From Moorena sp. SIO3I8 (lineage in GTDB: Bacteria > Cyanobacteriota > Cyanobacteriia > Cyanobacteriales > Coleofasciculaceae), in contig NZ_JAAHHW010000022.1 of the NCBI RefSeq assembly GCF_010692325.1, positions 1 through 64,000 on the forward strand: 64,000 nucleotides of DNA, read 5' to 3'. The stretch's first letter is position 1; every line of letters starts with the position of its first letter. The position numbers and the translations under genes are program-made. The notes beneath the pieces are model-generated. The model worked only from the letters and a program-made list of their open reading frames with translations. It had not been told where the DNA came from and did not search any database. Shown in pieces: positions 1-8,798 of this stretch.

Positions 1-111
1 CTTCTAGGGGTCGGGTTTGCACCGCCATCCAGATGAATAGTTATAACTCTTTTTGGGGTTTTCCCCGCGAGTTACCTGAGTCATACCCCTCCCGGTGAGG
101 GAGGCTCCTAC

Positions 112-273
112 TCAGAACAAGCCGCACCTGACCAAAGAATCGATATCGAAGTAGTGGATATTGCCTGTCTGAGCATTTGACATGACTCTGACCCAACGCC
201 TTGGTTTTGTCTGAGCTATAGCAGTCTGAGACAGGTAAGCGATCGCAGATAAGATTAACAGAAATTTACCCAT
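112..273 (-). CDS. Small secreted hypothetical protein, probably truncated
   Basis: About 53 residues. I start at the ATG whose product opens with a clean signal peptide (MGKFLLILSAIAYLSQTAIA, then Q); an upstream in-frame ATG would put a polar stretch before it. The mature part is only about 30 residues, with a W-V-R-V ... Y-F-D-I-D-S pattern that recalls cyanobacterial surface-adhesin-E-like proteins, but it stops soon afterwards, where family members continue for about 100 residues. An open frame continues at lower coordinates in another phase (about 10-85), so a frameshift is possible. Family assignment is tentative. Confidence 0.4.
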   Translation of the reverse strand: MGKFLLILSAIAYLSQTAIAQTKPRRWVRVMSNAQTGNIHYFDIDSLVRCGLF

Positions 274-371
274 AGAATTTACCAATAGTAGTATCAAACT
301 ATTAAGTATCAATTTAGTATCAACGGTGACAGCTGGGGTAGATGCCACTGTGTTATAGTTAATAGTAAACT

Positions 372-1496
372 CTAGCAGGATTTATTCAACTGTTTCCGAA
401 GCAACCAGGCAAGCCCTATCACTCCTAAGGAGGCAGAAGAAACTGGTTCTGGTACAGACTTAGTCTTAGCCTTGTCTTGGGACTTCAGTGCGGCTAAGGT
501 TGATTCCGCTATGATCTGATGGCCAGCTGTCGTTGGGTGGAAGCCATCCCAGAATAAAAACTCGTCTGGATTAGCACAGGCAATAAATGTTGTTCCATCT
601 AAGCACGTTTCCGTCACATTCGTGAAACCAAAGTTTCCAGGATTGGTCAAAACCTGATTAAATAGGTCATACTGATCAACGGATATCAGGTTAATGTCAG
701 GTAAAGATTGCCTCAAAACGTTAAGGGTGGAGTCCAATACAGAGTTATGCTGCTCGCTCAAATCCGTGAGGCCAGACGATAATACACTATCTAGTCTCAG
801 TGATTGAGGTATCTTTCCCAAATCTGGTAAGTTAAGCACTAGGAAATTGCGAGCACCAAAGTTATACAGGGAGTTCAGGGCTGTCTGTATATTGCTCACC
901 ACCTGGTTAGGATTAGGAGGGTCCGCACTCTGGTAATCATTAGCACCTGACCACAGAATATAGAGGGCGTTGGGGTCAGCCATCTGATCAGATAGGATTA
1001 GGTCATTGGTAAACCCTGGGACTTGGGTGAGTAATCCCGGTAACAACGCCCCGAATTCACCAAGGCCAGCTAATCCGGCTTGAGAACCACCAAAAGCAAA
1101 GTTTACGCTTTGATTAGTCGTCGCACCATTGAAGAAAAAACTCACCCGAGGGCCATCGGGAGTGATAGTGATTGGAGAAAGTATCGGCGATTCCGGTAAT
1201 ACCACGGACAAGTCAGTAGATGGCTTCACCTCTATGTCCAGAGCATCTGCTAGATAATCTACCCAGATAGGACCATTGCTAAAACGTCCCTGAAAGTAGG
1301 GTGGACTCTGGGGGGTGATGGGAATGGTGGGATTTAGCTGATTGCTTGCCTTACTGATATTGAACAAATTGCCAGAATCCGATAGGCTATCACCAAACAC
1401 ATAAAGATTACTAAAATCTAAATCATATGCCCTAGCTTCAGAGGGCAACATTAAAGAGAATAGAGAAAATCCGAAGGCCGTAATTGCGTTTTTCAT
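372..1496 (-). CDS. GDSL/SGNH-family esterase with PEP-CTERM anchor
   Basis: A 374-residue secreted lipase/esterase of the SGNH hydrolase family. After a signal peptide (hydrophobic stretch ending near EARA) comes block I FGDSLSDSGN with the nucleophilic serine, then the GAND block (block III asparagine), and near the C-terminus DGFHPT with the catalytic Asp and His. The C-terminus carries VPEP followed by a hydrophobic segment and a basic tail, the PEP-CTERM sorting signal handled by exosortase systems. The start is the ATG just before the signal peptide; an ATG 11 codons upstream adds a polar, His-rich stretch and is less likely. Monocistronic. The substrate cannot be read from sequence. 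Confidence 0.9.
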   Translation of the reverse strand: MKNAITAFGFSLFSLMLPSEARAYDLDFSNLYVFGDSLSDSGNLFNISKASNQLNPTIPITPQSPPYFQGRFSNGPIWVDYLADALDIEVKPSTDLSVVLPESPILSPITITPDGPRVSFFFNGATTNQSVNFAFGGSQAGLAGLGEFGALLPGLLTQVPGFTNDLILSDQMADPNALYILWSGANDYQSADPPNPNQVVSNIQTALNSLYNFGARNFLVLNLPDLGKIPQSLRLDSVLSSGLTDLSEQHNSVLDSTLNVLRQSLPDINLISVDQYDLFNQVLTNPGNFGFTNVTETCLDGTTFIACANPDEFLFWDGFHPTTAGHQIIAESTLAALKSQDKAKTKSVPEPVSSASLGVIGLAWLLRKQLNKSC

Positions 1497-1860
1497 CGTT
1501 GATTGTCTGTGATTGTGGGCAGGTTTCAAGCCAAAACTAAAAACCTACAGAGATAGAGTACTGCTTTGGGTGACTCTCGTTATTAAGATATTGCAAAATT
1601 TTTGGGTTATAGTATAAATAAACAATAAAGTATTAAAATAAATTTAATCAGCCTAGATATGGTATCATGTCCGGAAACATCGCTCTTGTAAAGCATGGGT
1701 AATTGATAATTGGTAATGGGGAATTGGTAAGTAGTGTGATTACTACCAAGCTATTCCCTATTCACCCTTACCGATTCCTAAAACAAACAACAACAAAGAA
1801 TACTACCGAAACAACCGGACACGATCTGAAAGGTTAGTCGCTTTTAAAAAAAATACGGTT
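1497..1860. other. Intergenic, AT-rich, short repeats only
   Basis: Divergent spacer between the GDSL esterase and the next plus-strand gene. It is AT-rich and holds a short degenerate repeat of TAATTGGTAATGGGGAATTGG type near 1697-1728. I see no RNA gene or convincing promoter. Confidence 0.5.
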
Positions 1861-2127
1861 ATGGCATTTAGATACTCTACCAGTGGTGCTACATCAGTCA
1901 TTTCCAGAAGAGTAGCTGAAAAACATTCTACTTATTCTCCTAGCAAGAATGAACTCCATGATGTCCAGGAGCCGATTATCACTGCTCCCCTAGAAGTGCG
2001 CCGAATTATAGAGCGAGTCTTGCAGGCAGAAAAGGATAAACTCTATATGAAAACTCCCCGTAATATTAATGATGATATCCTGAAAATTGTCAAGGAAGAA
2101 GTTCAGTCAATAACCCCATCCTCTTAG
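1861..2127 (+). CDS. Hypothetical protein, 88 aa
   Basis: I do not recognise this protein. It is 88 residues, polar, with a central predicted amphipathic helix (roughly residues 42-62, rich in R, E and K) and a second helix near the C-terminus. No ribosome binding site is obvious before the ATG. Its 3' end overlaps the start of the IsrB-associated leader RNA, so the last codons may have been altered by insertion of that element, and the guide part of the leader RNA may derive from this gene. It could be real or a remnant. Confidence 0.5.
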   Translation: MAFRYSTSGATSVISRRVAEKHSTYSPSKNELHDVQEPIITAPLEVRRIIERVLQAEKDKLYMKTPRNINDDILKIVKEEVQSITPSS

Positions 2128-2350
2128 GTTGGGGCTTGGGTAGACGACCAACTGTCCGTGTTTGACTAGACCATTGAGCCGAATTTTGGTACGAACATCC
2201 GGATGCTTCCCCAGTCCGGATCTCTTCAAAACTGTGTCGTCAGTTGCTGTTAGACAGGACATCTTAGATTCGGTGGTCGTTCGCGTAGCGTGGCCTACGG
2301 CCAGGGGACGGGTAATCAACCCAAATACTTTTCTCGTGAGGTTTATCACC
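2106..2350 (+). ncRNA. Putative omega-RNA (HEARO-type leader) of IsrB
   Basis: The 245 bases before the IsrB start codon are open in the IsrB frame but read as structured RNA: CCCCA/TGGGG arms near 2113-2137, CATCCGGAT, and a CCGGA-rich tract around 2195-2225. Known IscB/IsrB genes carry their guide RNA scaffold in this position, immediately 5' of the gene, with the guide at the RNA's 5' end. A copy of the dispersed GTTCGCGTAGCG hairpin repeat sits inside it (2279-2304). Boundaries are inferred; the guide would come from bases just upstream, within the end of the 88-aa gene. Confidence 0.6.
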
Positions 2351-3427
2351 ATGCTACGAGTTCCAGTTATTTCACCTGATGGCAAACCATTGATGCCTAC
2401 AAAAGCCTCTCGTGCTCGGCGTTGGCTTAATCAAGGTTTAGCTGTTATTTACCAAAACGATCTAAATGTTTTTGCTGTTCAGTTAGTCAACCAACCGTCT
2501 GGAGAACAAACTCAGGACATTGCTATTGGGATTGATCCTGGAAAAATGTTTTCTGGTATTGCTGTTCAGTCAAATAATGCCACTCTTTGGACAGGGCATT
2601 TAGTGTTGCCGTACAACAAAGTCCGCGTGCGCATGGATACTCGACAAATGATGCGAAAAACTCGTAGAAGCCGTCGAATAAACCGCAAGGTACCTTACTC
2701 GCAAAGGTCTCATAAACAAAAACGATTCTCAAATAGAGTAAGCAAAAAGGTACCTCCTTCAATTCGAGCAAACCGCCAGTTAGAGCAAAGAGTAGCCAAA
2801 GAACTTAGTCTTTTGTACCCAGTAAAAGTCATCGTTTATGAAATAGTCAAGGCTAGGGGAAACAAGGGTTTTTCTCCTGTTATGGTAGGCCAATATTGGT
2901 CAATATCTCAGCTAGAAAAAATAGCCCCAGTCACTCAAAAAAAAGGCTGGGAGACTGCTCTAAAAAGGGAAGCGTTAGGACTAGTCAAGGACAAAACCGA
3001 CAAAAGTCGGCAGTCAGTCAACACTCATGCGGTAGATGGGATAGCTTTAGCTGCTACTCAATTCTTCCGGCGCAATAATTACTATCACAGTAAAGGCAAA
3101 TTGAGTGTTCCAGAAAACTGCAATATAACTAACACTTTACTCTTTGTTATTAGACGTGCTCCTATAAGTCGTCGTCAATTACACCTGTTGCAATTTTCTA
3201 AAGGTGGAAAACGGCGCAAATATGGTGGAACAACTACTAGTCATGGTTTTCGCAAAGGAGATTATGTTGAAGCTGTTAAAGCCGGAAAAGTAACCCGTGG
3301 TTGGGTGAGCGGCGGAACAGCAAAACAGGTTTCCGTTAGCGATATCGATTGGAAGCGGATAGGACAATTCACTGCCCGCAAAGTCCGACTCCTAAAACGT
3401 TCAACGGGCTTAATTGTAAACCACTAA
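2351..3427 (+). CDS. isrB: IsrB-type RNA-guided nuclease (RuvC only, no HNH)
   Basis: A 358-residue IscB-family protein lacking the HNH insertion. Order: N-terminal PLMP motif (residues 13-16) and RRxRR-type segment, RuvC-I IGIDPG (D62), Arg-rich bridge-helix region (residues 93-133), RuvC-II VYEI (E164), then RuvC-III HAVDG (H226, D229). All RuvC catalytic positions are present; no CxxC/HNH lies between RuvC-II and RuvC-III. Characterised IsrB proteins use an omega-RNA to nick DNA. The open frame extends to 2162, but the upstream part translates the leader RNA; the ATG at 2351 follows a GTGAGGT motif and opens with the usual family N-terminus. No TnpA is nearby, so the element would need one in trans. 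Confidence 0.82.
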   Translation: MLRVPVISPDGKPLMPTKASRARRWLNQGLAVIYQNDLNVFAVQLVNQPSGEQTQDIAIGIDPGKMFSGIAVQSNNATLWTGHLVLPYNKVRVRMDTRQMMRKTRRSRRINRKVPYSQRSHKQKRFSNRVSKKVPPSIRANRQLEQRVAKELSLLYPVKVIVYEIVKARGNKGFSPVMVGQYWSISQLEKIAPVTQKKGWETALKREALGLVKDKTDKSRQSVNTHAVDGIALAATQFFRRNNYYHSKGKLSVPENCNITNTLLFVIRRAPISRRQLHLLQFSKGGKRRKYGGTTTSHGFRKGDYVEAVKAGKVTRGWVSGGTAKQVSVSDIDWKRIGQFTARKVRLLKRSTGLIVNH

Positions 3428-3434
3428 TTGGAGG

Positions 3435-3481
3435 CGCGGCTTTCGTACCCACCCTGTAGAGGGATGGGGACGAAAGCCGCG
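3435..3481 (+). repeat. Right-end hairpin of the IsrB element
   Basis: A near-perfect 47-base hairpin. The outer arms CGCGGCTTTCGT (3435-3446) and ACGAAAGCCGCG (3470-3481) pair over 12 bp; inside are CCCA/TGGG and CCCT/AGGG stems around a GTAG loop. It starts 7 bases after the IsrB stop codon and ends 7 bases before the ATG of the next gene. This fits the subterminal hairpin of IS200/IS605-type elements; it could also end isrB transcription, although no T-run follows. Confidence 0.7.
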
Positions 3482-3488
3482 AAGACTT

Positions 3489-5558
3489 ATGAAGCTGCTA
3501 TCGATTCAGCTATGTAATTTTCGTCAGTTTTATGGTAAGACTCCCGTGATTGTGTTAGCTAGTGGCGAGCGAAACACTACGATTATTCATGGGAATAATG
3601 GTGCTGGTAAGACTACCATCCTGAATGCTTTTTCGTGGGTACTCTATGAGAGATTTAGTGCTGCTTTTGCTTCAGAAGACCAACTGCTGAATAAGCGAGC
3701 TCTTGCTGAAGCTCAGTTCAATAAACCAGTAGACTGTTGGGTAGAAGTAGCATTTGAACACAATAATAAACGCTACCAAGTCAAACGTCTATGTCGTACT
3801 TACAAAACTGAGGTAGGAGTCGAGCAAGGTAACACAGAATTGTATCTCCAAATCGCTGGAGATGATGGACGCTGGTTATTGCCTCAACAACTACCTGAGG
3901 ATATTATTGGTCAAATTTTACCAGCTAGTTTGCACCAATACTTCTTTTTTGATGGAGAACGAATTGAACAACTGGTACGCTCCGATAAAAAGTCAGAAGT
4001 TGCGGAAGCAACCAAGACCTTGCTAGGGGTAGAAGTTTTAAATCGCTCCATTAAACATTTAAGGGAAGCGAAAAAAACCTTAGACTATGAATTATCTTTA
4101 ATTGGTGACTCTGAAACTAAGCAATTGCTTAAACAACAGCGAAAATCGGAAAAGAAGAGCCAGAGTCTAATCAAGCGTCAAAGGGAAATCAAGCAGGAGT
4201 TAGAGGATCAAGATGAGCTAAAGAAGACAATTGGTCAACGGTTATTAGAACTCGGTGGCGCTCAGGAGTTACAACAGCTGCGGGATGAACTAGAAGCTAG
4301 AGAAAAGTTAATTAGAGAACAGCTAAAACAAAGTCAACATATTTTGAAACGAGCTATATCAACTCGTGGCTATACCGTGCTGCTCTCAGAGGTAAGCTCA
4401 ACTTTTCAAGAAATTGTCAAAGATTTAATCACCGAAAGAGGGGAATTACCTGTTGGAATTAAGCGGCAATTTGTTGGGGATTTACTTAAACACAAGCGCT
4501 GTATCTGTGGTGTAGAATTAACTGAGGGAACTCATGCTCATCAGCAAGTAGCAGCCTGGATGGATAAAGCCGGAATGGCTGAAGTGGAAGAAACCGCAAT
4601 AAGGATGGGTTCCCAGGTTGATGAAATTAACCAACAGGTGCCTGAGTTTTGGCAGGATGTTGACCAACAACAAGATACTATTGCTCAGGGAAGAACTGAG
4701 CTTTCTAGAATTGAGACCCAACTAGATGATATCAAGAAAAAGTTACGTAACTTTCCCGATGAGGATATCAGTCTGCTCCAACAACAATTAGATGAGATAG
4801 ATACTAGGATTCGGGAGCTAACTCTAGAACAAGGAGGGAATCAACAACAACTTGAACAGTTGGATACAGACATTGACTTAAAGGATAAGCAGATTGCTAA
4901 GCACAAAATGAATGAAAGTAAGCAGGCGTTGATACAGCGACGGATTGCTGCTGCTCAAGATTCTATTGAACGGTTAATTGAAGTGAGGGAACGTTTGGAA
5001 ACTCAGTTTCGTACTTCTTTGGAGAAGCGGGTCCAGGAGATATTTATCTCAATTTCTTTTACACCCTATATCCCTAAGTTGAGTGATAAGTATGAGTTAA
5101 CCTTAGTAGAAAGTACTCTTGGAGAAGAAAATCTAGTTGCTGCGTCTACGGGAGAAAATCAGATTCTAAGTTTATCCTTTATCGGCGGAATTATTGACCG
5201 AGTTAGGGATTGGAGTCAAGAGCATTCTCTGATGGGACCTGATAGTAGTACTTTTCCTATTGTAATGGATTCTCCCTTTGGAAGCTTGGATGAAATCTAT
5301 CGTCGGCGAATTGCTAATATCTTACCTAGACTGGCGAATCAATTAGTAGTTTTAGTGACTCAGACTCAGTGGCGAGGAGAAGTGGCTGATGAGATACTTC
5401 CTTTTCTTGGTAAAGAGTATGTGTTGACTTACAATTCTCCTAAGTCTGATTGTGAAGAAGATGTTATTGAGCTAGCTGGAAATCGTTATGATTTGGTAAG
5501 GCGTAGTCCAAATCAGTTTGAATATACTGAGATTGTCGAGGTCGATAATGATAGCTAG
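3489..5558 (+). CDS. DndD/Rad50-like SMC-family ATPase
   Basis: A 689-residue ABC/SMC-type ATPase. Walker A is HGNNGAGKTT (near residue 35), a FFFDGERIE segment (near residue 155) matches the one typical of DndD-like proteins, long coiled-coil stretches follow (about 180-300 and 370-500), and a CxCG pair (CICG, near residue 340) sits at the hinge where Rad50 proteins carry a zinc hook. The signature-like TGENQILSLSF and Walker B FPIVMDSPFGSLDE are near the C-terminus. DndD acts with DndBCE in DNA phosphorothioation; no other dnd gene is seen here, so a stand-alone defence or repair ATPase is more likely. The ATG lies 7 bases after the IsrB right-end hairpin and has no ribosome binding site. 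Confidence 0.75.
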   Translation: MKLLSIQLCNFRQFYGKTPVIVLASGERNTTIIHGNNGAGKTTILNAFSWVLYERFSAAFASEDQLLNKRALAEAQFNKPVDCWVEVAFEHNNKRYQVKRLCRTYKTEVGVEQGNTELYLQIAGDDGRWLLPQQLPEDIIGQILPASLHQYFFFDGERIEQLVRSDKKSEVAEATKTLLGVEVLNRSIKHLREAKKTLDYELSLIGDSETKQLLKQQRKSEKKSQSLIKRQREIKQELEDQDELKKTIGQRLLELGGAQELQQLRDELEAREKLIREQLKQSQHILKRAISTRGYTVLLSEVSSTFQEIVKDLITERGELPVGIKRQFVGDLLKHKRCICGVELTEGTHAHQQVAAWMDKAGMAEVEETAIRMGSQVDEINQQVPEFWQDVDQQQDTIAQGRTELSRIETQLDDIKKKLRNFPDEDISLLQQQLDEIDTRIRELTLEQGGNQQQLEQLDTDIDLKDKQIAKHKMNESKQALIQRRIAAAQDSIERLIEVRERLETQFRTSLEKRVQEIFISISFTPYIPKLSDKYELTLVESTLGEENLVAASTGENQILSLSFIGGIIDRVRDWSQEHSLMGPDSSTFPIVMDSPFGSLDEIYRRRIANILPRLANQLVVLVTQTQWRGEVADEILPFLGKEYVLTYNSPKSDCEEDVIELAGNRYDLVRRSPNQFEYTEIVEVDNDS

Positions 5559-6036
5559 TTTGTTGAAGCTTCATGGTTTATTACCCAAGTAAGTGGGGAG
5601 TTTAGCGTGAATTAGACTGTGCTTTAAGGTGATACCGTTTTTTTTAACTAATTCTCCCTCTACCTATTTGGTATTATTCCGGTAATCCTTAAGCCAGTAT
5701 TCTAAAGAGATAATTTTTGCTACCTGACAAACTAATGTTGATGCTACCATAATTAGTTACTATTTTGTTATTCTACAAGCTGAGTGCGATGCTCTTTCAG
5801 AGCCGCTACGCGAACGCATCTAGTAATCCCATCTAGTAATCCCATCTAGTAATCCGATTTTTTTTTGGCAACAATACTCCCCTTAACAATACGTCAAATT
5901 TATGAGTTATGAATCCTGACTCCCTATCTCTACTCCCTACTTTCTACTCCCTACTCCCATTAACCCATCACTTTCTCCCTAAACCGATAAAAAACATCTG
6001 TATATAGATATAAATCAAATCTATATAGTTAATACA
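5559..6036. other. Intergenic with short tandem and hairpin repeats
   Basis: A 478-bp spacer between the ATPase and the nuclease-like gene. It holds one copy of the dispersed hairpin repeat in reverse orientation (GCTCTTTCAGAGC next to CGCTACGCGAACGC, about 5788-5818), three tandem copies of CATCTAGTAATCC (about 5817-5856), and ACTCCCTA-type repeats near 5920-5957. No gene is seen. Confidence 0.6.
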
Positions 6037-6663
6037 ATGTCTTACAGTGAATTTACTCTAGATACACTCAAAAATAAATTTAACCTATCGATTCAAGAAC
6101 GAGTTAATTTATTTGAATCAGTTGAACCAGTTACTCCTAGCCCTTTATTAAACGAGATTTTGGAAGAAAACCTTCCTCTAGGATTGGAAATCGATACCGA
6201 AAAAGCCCGCTCTGAATTGATTGTTGCTCCTATTTTAGTTGAAATTCGCAAGCAATTTAACCGTAAAATTAGCCTTTTCTCTGGGACAGAGTTTACTATT
6301 GATAAGAGTAAAGGGCTAAACGGTAGGTGTGATTTTATCATTAGTCATTCTCCTGAACAGTTGGATGTTACTGCTCCCATTGCTATTCTAGTTGAAGCAA
6401 AAAACGATAACCTTAAATCCGCTATCCCTCAGTGTATTGCTGAAATGGTTGCTGCTCAAATTTTTAATGAGCACAAAAATAATCCTATTCCGTTTATCTA
6501 TGGTGGAGTAACAACTGGCAGCCTCTGGAAATTTATGAAATTGGTCAAAAATTCGGTTTATATTGAGTCAGAAGAACACTTTATTGGTAATTTAGAGGCT
6601 CTGCTCGGTATTCTGTCACAGATTATTAATAGCACTCGCCCTCAATCTCTTGCTGAAACCTAG
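6037..6663 (+). CDS. Conserved hypothetical, PD-(D/E)XK nuclease-like fold
   Basis: A 208-residue protein of a type I have seen widely in cyanobacteria without an assigned function. A conserved acidic/basic core (EKARSELIVAPIL, then NGRCDFIIS around residues 95-103, then ILVEAKND around residues 119-126) has the spacing of a PD-(D/E)XK active site: an E in the first helix, D in CDF, and E-A-K. This suggests a nuclease or nuclease-derived fold; activity is inference. It lies 478 bp downstream of the DndD-like ATPase on the same strand, so an operon is uncertain. Confidence 0.6.
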   Translation: MSYSEFTLDTLKNKFNLSIQERVNLFESVEPVTPSPLLNEILEENLPLGLEIDTEKARSELIVAPILVEIRKQFNRKISLFSGTEFTIDKSKGLNGRCDFIISHSPEQLDVTAPIAILVEAKNDNLKSAIPQCIAEMVAAQIFNEHKNNPIPFIYGGVTTGSLWKFMKLVKNSVYIESEEHFIGNLEALLGILSQIINSTRPQSLAET

Positions 6664-7174
6664 TGATAATTCTGGGATAGTGGCCAGAAAAATCGGGAAG
6701 TATAGCGCTACGCGCAAGTCAGAAGTTAGAAGTCAGAAGTCAAAAGTAAGCTATGACTAAGTTTCGGAGTTTATGAATGTCAAACATCTGAATGCGTAGT
6801 GCTATATAATATAATAGAGACTAAATCAAGGGGTAAGCAATAATATTATTGGTTTCAGTAGTTTTTTGGTTCTTGTTATGATTATCAATATTGTTAATAG
6901 TTATGATTTGGTATTGAGATGTTGATGCTCCTTCTGGAGAATAGTGTGAATTGTCACAAGTAGTCAATATTATTGAAGTGACTAGGGTTGAGGGTTACCT
7001 TGCTGCTTATGTTGAAGAATCTAAGGGGTAAATTGTGCTATAATATTGTAAGTTTTAACATCATCTCACGTAAAACAAAGAACATAAGCTGATAGCTGAC
7101 GGCTGAATGCTTACAATAGCACTAGATACCCTACTCATTGCACAATAGAATAGTTATTTGCTATATCCTCTACT
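6664..7174. other. Intergenic, heptamer-type repeat, no gene seen
   Basis: A 511-bp spacer upstream of tldD. Heptamer-like repeats of AGTCAGA/AGTTAGA type lie at about 6717-6745, and an AGCTGATAGCTGACGGCTGA block that recurs elsewhere in the window lies near 7088-7107. I see no coding potential or structured RNA. Confidence 0.5.
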
Positions 7175-8575
7175 ATGCCCATTGTCCTAACCGATACCAA
7201 AAACTTACTCTGTGACCTAATTGCTCAATATGGCTCCCGCGTCGATTACTTAGCCATTCGCTTAGAAGAAGCCGAAGGAACTAGCATTTTATTACGGGGT
7301 GACAAGATAGAAACCCTGAGTGAAGGTCTGTCTATCGGTGGACAAGTAAGGGCATGTTATAATGGAGGATGGGGTTTTTCGAGTTTTAACCAGCTTAGCG
7401 CTATTAAAGAACGAGTCGAAGATGCGATCGCAGCAGCTAGGATTGTGGGTAATCAAGAAACCACCCTTGCTCCCATTGAACCAATACAGGATGTTTGTAA
7501 GTTACCCCTGACTGGTACAGACCCTAGGGAAATTCCCTTGGCGCAGAAGAAAGCATTATGCGATCGCTACAATCAAATTCTCAGAAGTTATGACAATAGC
7601 ATTGCTACTACTTCTGTCCGGTATGGGGATATTAACCAACGCATCATCATTGCTACTTCCGAAGGTACCTTGATAGAGCAGTCTTGGGCAGATCTGGAAA
7701 TGCGTTTTGCTGCTACTGCTCGTAATGGCGATAGTGTCCAAACTGGTAGAGAAACCATTGGTTCTCGCCAAGGCTATGAAGATCTAACCAATCTTGATCA
7801 ACAAGTCCATGGAGCAGCTCAACGCGCTGTCGATGCTTTGTCATTACCACCTGTAACTGGTGGCAATTATACAGTAGTCATCGACCCCATCCTTACTGGT
7901 TTGTTTGTCCACGAAGCCTTTGGACACCTATCTGAAGCTGACATGGCTTATGAAAATCCTGACTTACTAGAAGTGATGAGTATAGGGCGTCGTTTTGGCC
8001 CAAAAGAATTGCAAATCTTTGATGGAGCTGCGACCCAAGGACACCGAGGTAGCTATTTCTACGATGATGAAGGCACTCCAGCCACTACCACCCAGTTGAT
8101 TAAAGATGGTGTATTCGTTGGACGTCTTCACTCCCGTGAAACTGCTGGTAGATTAGGTGAAACCCCTACTGGTAATGCTCGTTGTCTCAATTACCACTAT
8201 CCGCCGATTGTTCGGATGACTAATACTTGGATAGGACCCGGAGCTACTCCAGTAGCAGACTTATTCGATGATATCACAGTAGGAGTCTATGCTCGAAATT
8301 GGCTAGGAGGTATGACTAATGGTGAAATGTTTACCTTTAGCGCTGGAGAAGCTTGGATGATTCGCAATGGTCAAATTGCTGAACCTGTGCGAGATGTCAC
8401 CCTTTCTGGTAACGTGTTCAAGACCTTAGCTGATATTGAAGCTATTGGTGATGATTTCTATTGGGATGAATCCGGTGGCTGTGGTAAAGGTGGACAAAGT
8501 GGCTTAGCTGTAGGCTGTGCAGGACCAAGTTTAAGGATTCGGAATGTGGTAGTTGGTGGAGAAGTTGAAGGTTGA
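7175..8575 (+). CDS. tldD: TldD family metalloprotease
   Basis: A 466-residue TldD/PmbA-family protein. The HEAFGHLSEAD segment (near residue 247) carries the HExxxH zinc motif of TldD. GRFGP, DDEGTPA and the C-terminal GGCGKGGQSGLAVG region are also typical. In bacteria TldD pairs with TldE/PmbA in a heterodimeric protease that processes small peptides and labile proteins; no pmbA is in the window. The ATG is chosen because the N-terminus aligns with the family start and an in-frame upstream extension is absent. The stop codon lies within the start of a heptamer repeat array, so the last residues may be repeat-encoded. Confidence 0.9.
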   Translation: MPIVLTDTKNLLCDLIAQYGSRVDYLAIRLEEAEGTSILLRGDKIETLSEGLSIGGQVRACYNGGWGFSSFNQLSAIKERVEDAIAAARIVGNQETTLAPIEPIQDVCKLPLTGTDPREIPLAQKKALCDRYNQILRSYDNSIATTSVRYGDINQRIIIATSEGTLIEQSWADLEMRFAATARNGDSVQTGRETIGSRQGYEDLTNLDQQVHGAAQRAVDALSLPPVTGGNYTVVIDPILTGLFVHEAFGHLSEADMAYENPDLLEVMSIGRRFGPKELQIFDGAATQGHRGSYFYDDEGTPATTTQLIKDGVFVGRLHSRETAGRLGETPTGNARCLNYHYPPIVRMTNTWIGPGATPVADLFDDITVGVYARNWLGGMTNGEMFTFSAGEAWMIRNGQIAEPVRDVTLSGNVFKTLADIEAIGDDFYWDESGGCGKGGQSGLAVGCAGPSLRIRNVVVGGEVEG

Positions 8576-8679
8576 AGGTTTGAAGGTTGTTCGCGTAGCG
8601 TGGCCAAAGGCCAAGGTTTGGAGGTTGAAGGTTGGAGGTTTGGAGGTTGAAGGTTGGAGGTTGAAGGTTGGAGGTTGAA
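8563..8679 (+). repeat. GGTTGAA/GGTTGGA heptamer array with embedded hairpin repeat
   Basis: Tandem seven-base units (GTTGAAG, GTTGGAG and slips of these) run across the 3' end of tldD and beyond. They are interrupted by one dispersed hairpin repeat (GTTCGCGTAGCG then TGGCCAAAGGCCA, about 8589-8613). Arrays of this kind match the short tandemly repeated repetitive sequences known in filamentous cyanobacteria. Confidence 0.75.
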
Positions 8680-8798
8680 AAACAAAGGAGTAATGGCTAA
8701 TCGAGCATTAGTAACAGTCGAAAACTATTCTCCAAAGTCCCACTCTGCTATCTGTCGTTGTCTGTGATCCAGAGTTCCCTACAACTGTAGCAAAAGCA

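Noticed and set aside
2162-2350. N-terminal extension of the IsrB reading frame
   Set aside because: It translates the structured leader RNA and an embedded dispersed repeat; the family N-terminus starts at the ATG at 2351.
3489-5558. Standard Dnd phosphorothioation system
   Set aside because: Only a DndD-like ATPase is present; dndB, dndC and dndE are absent.
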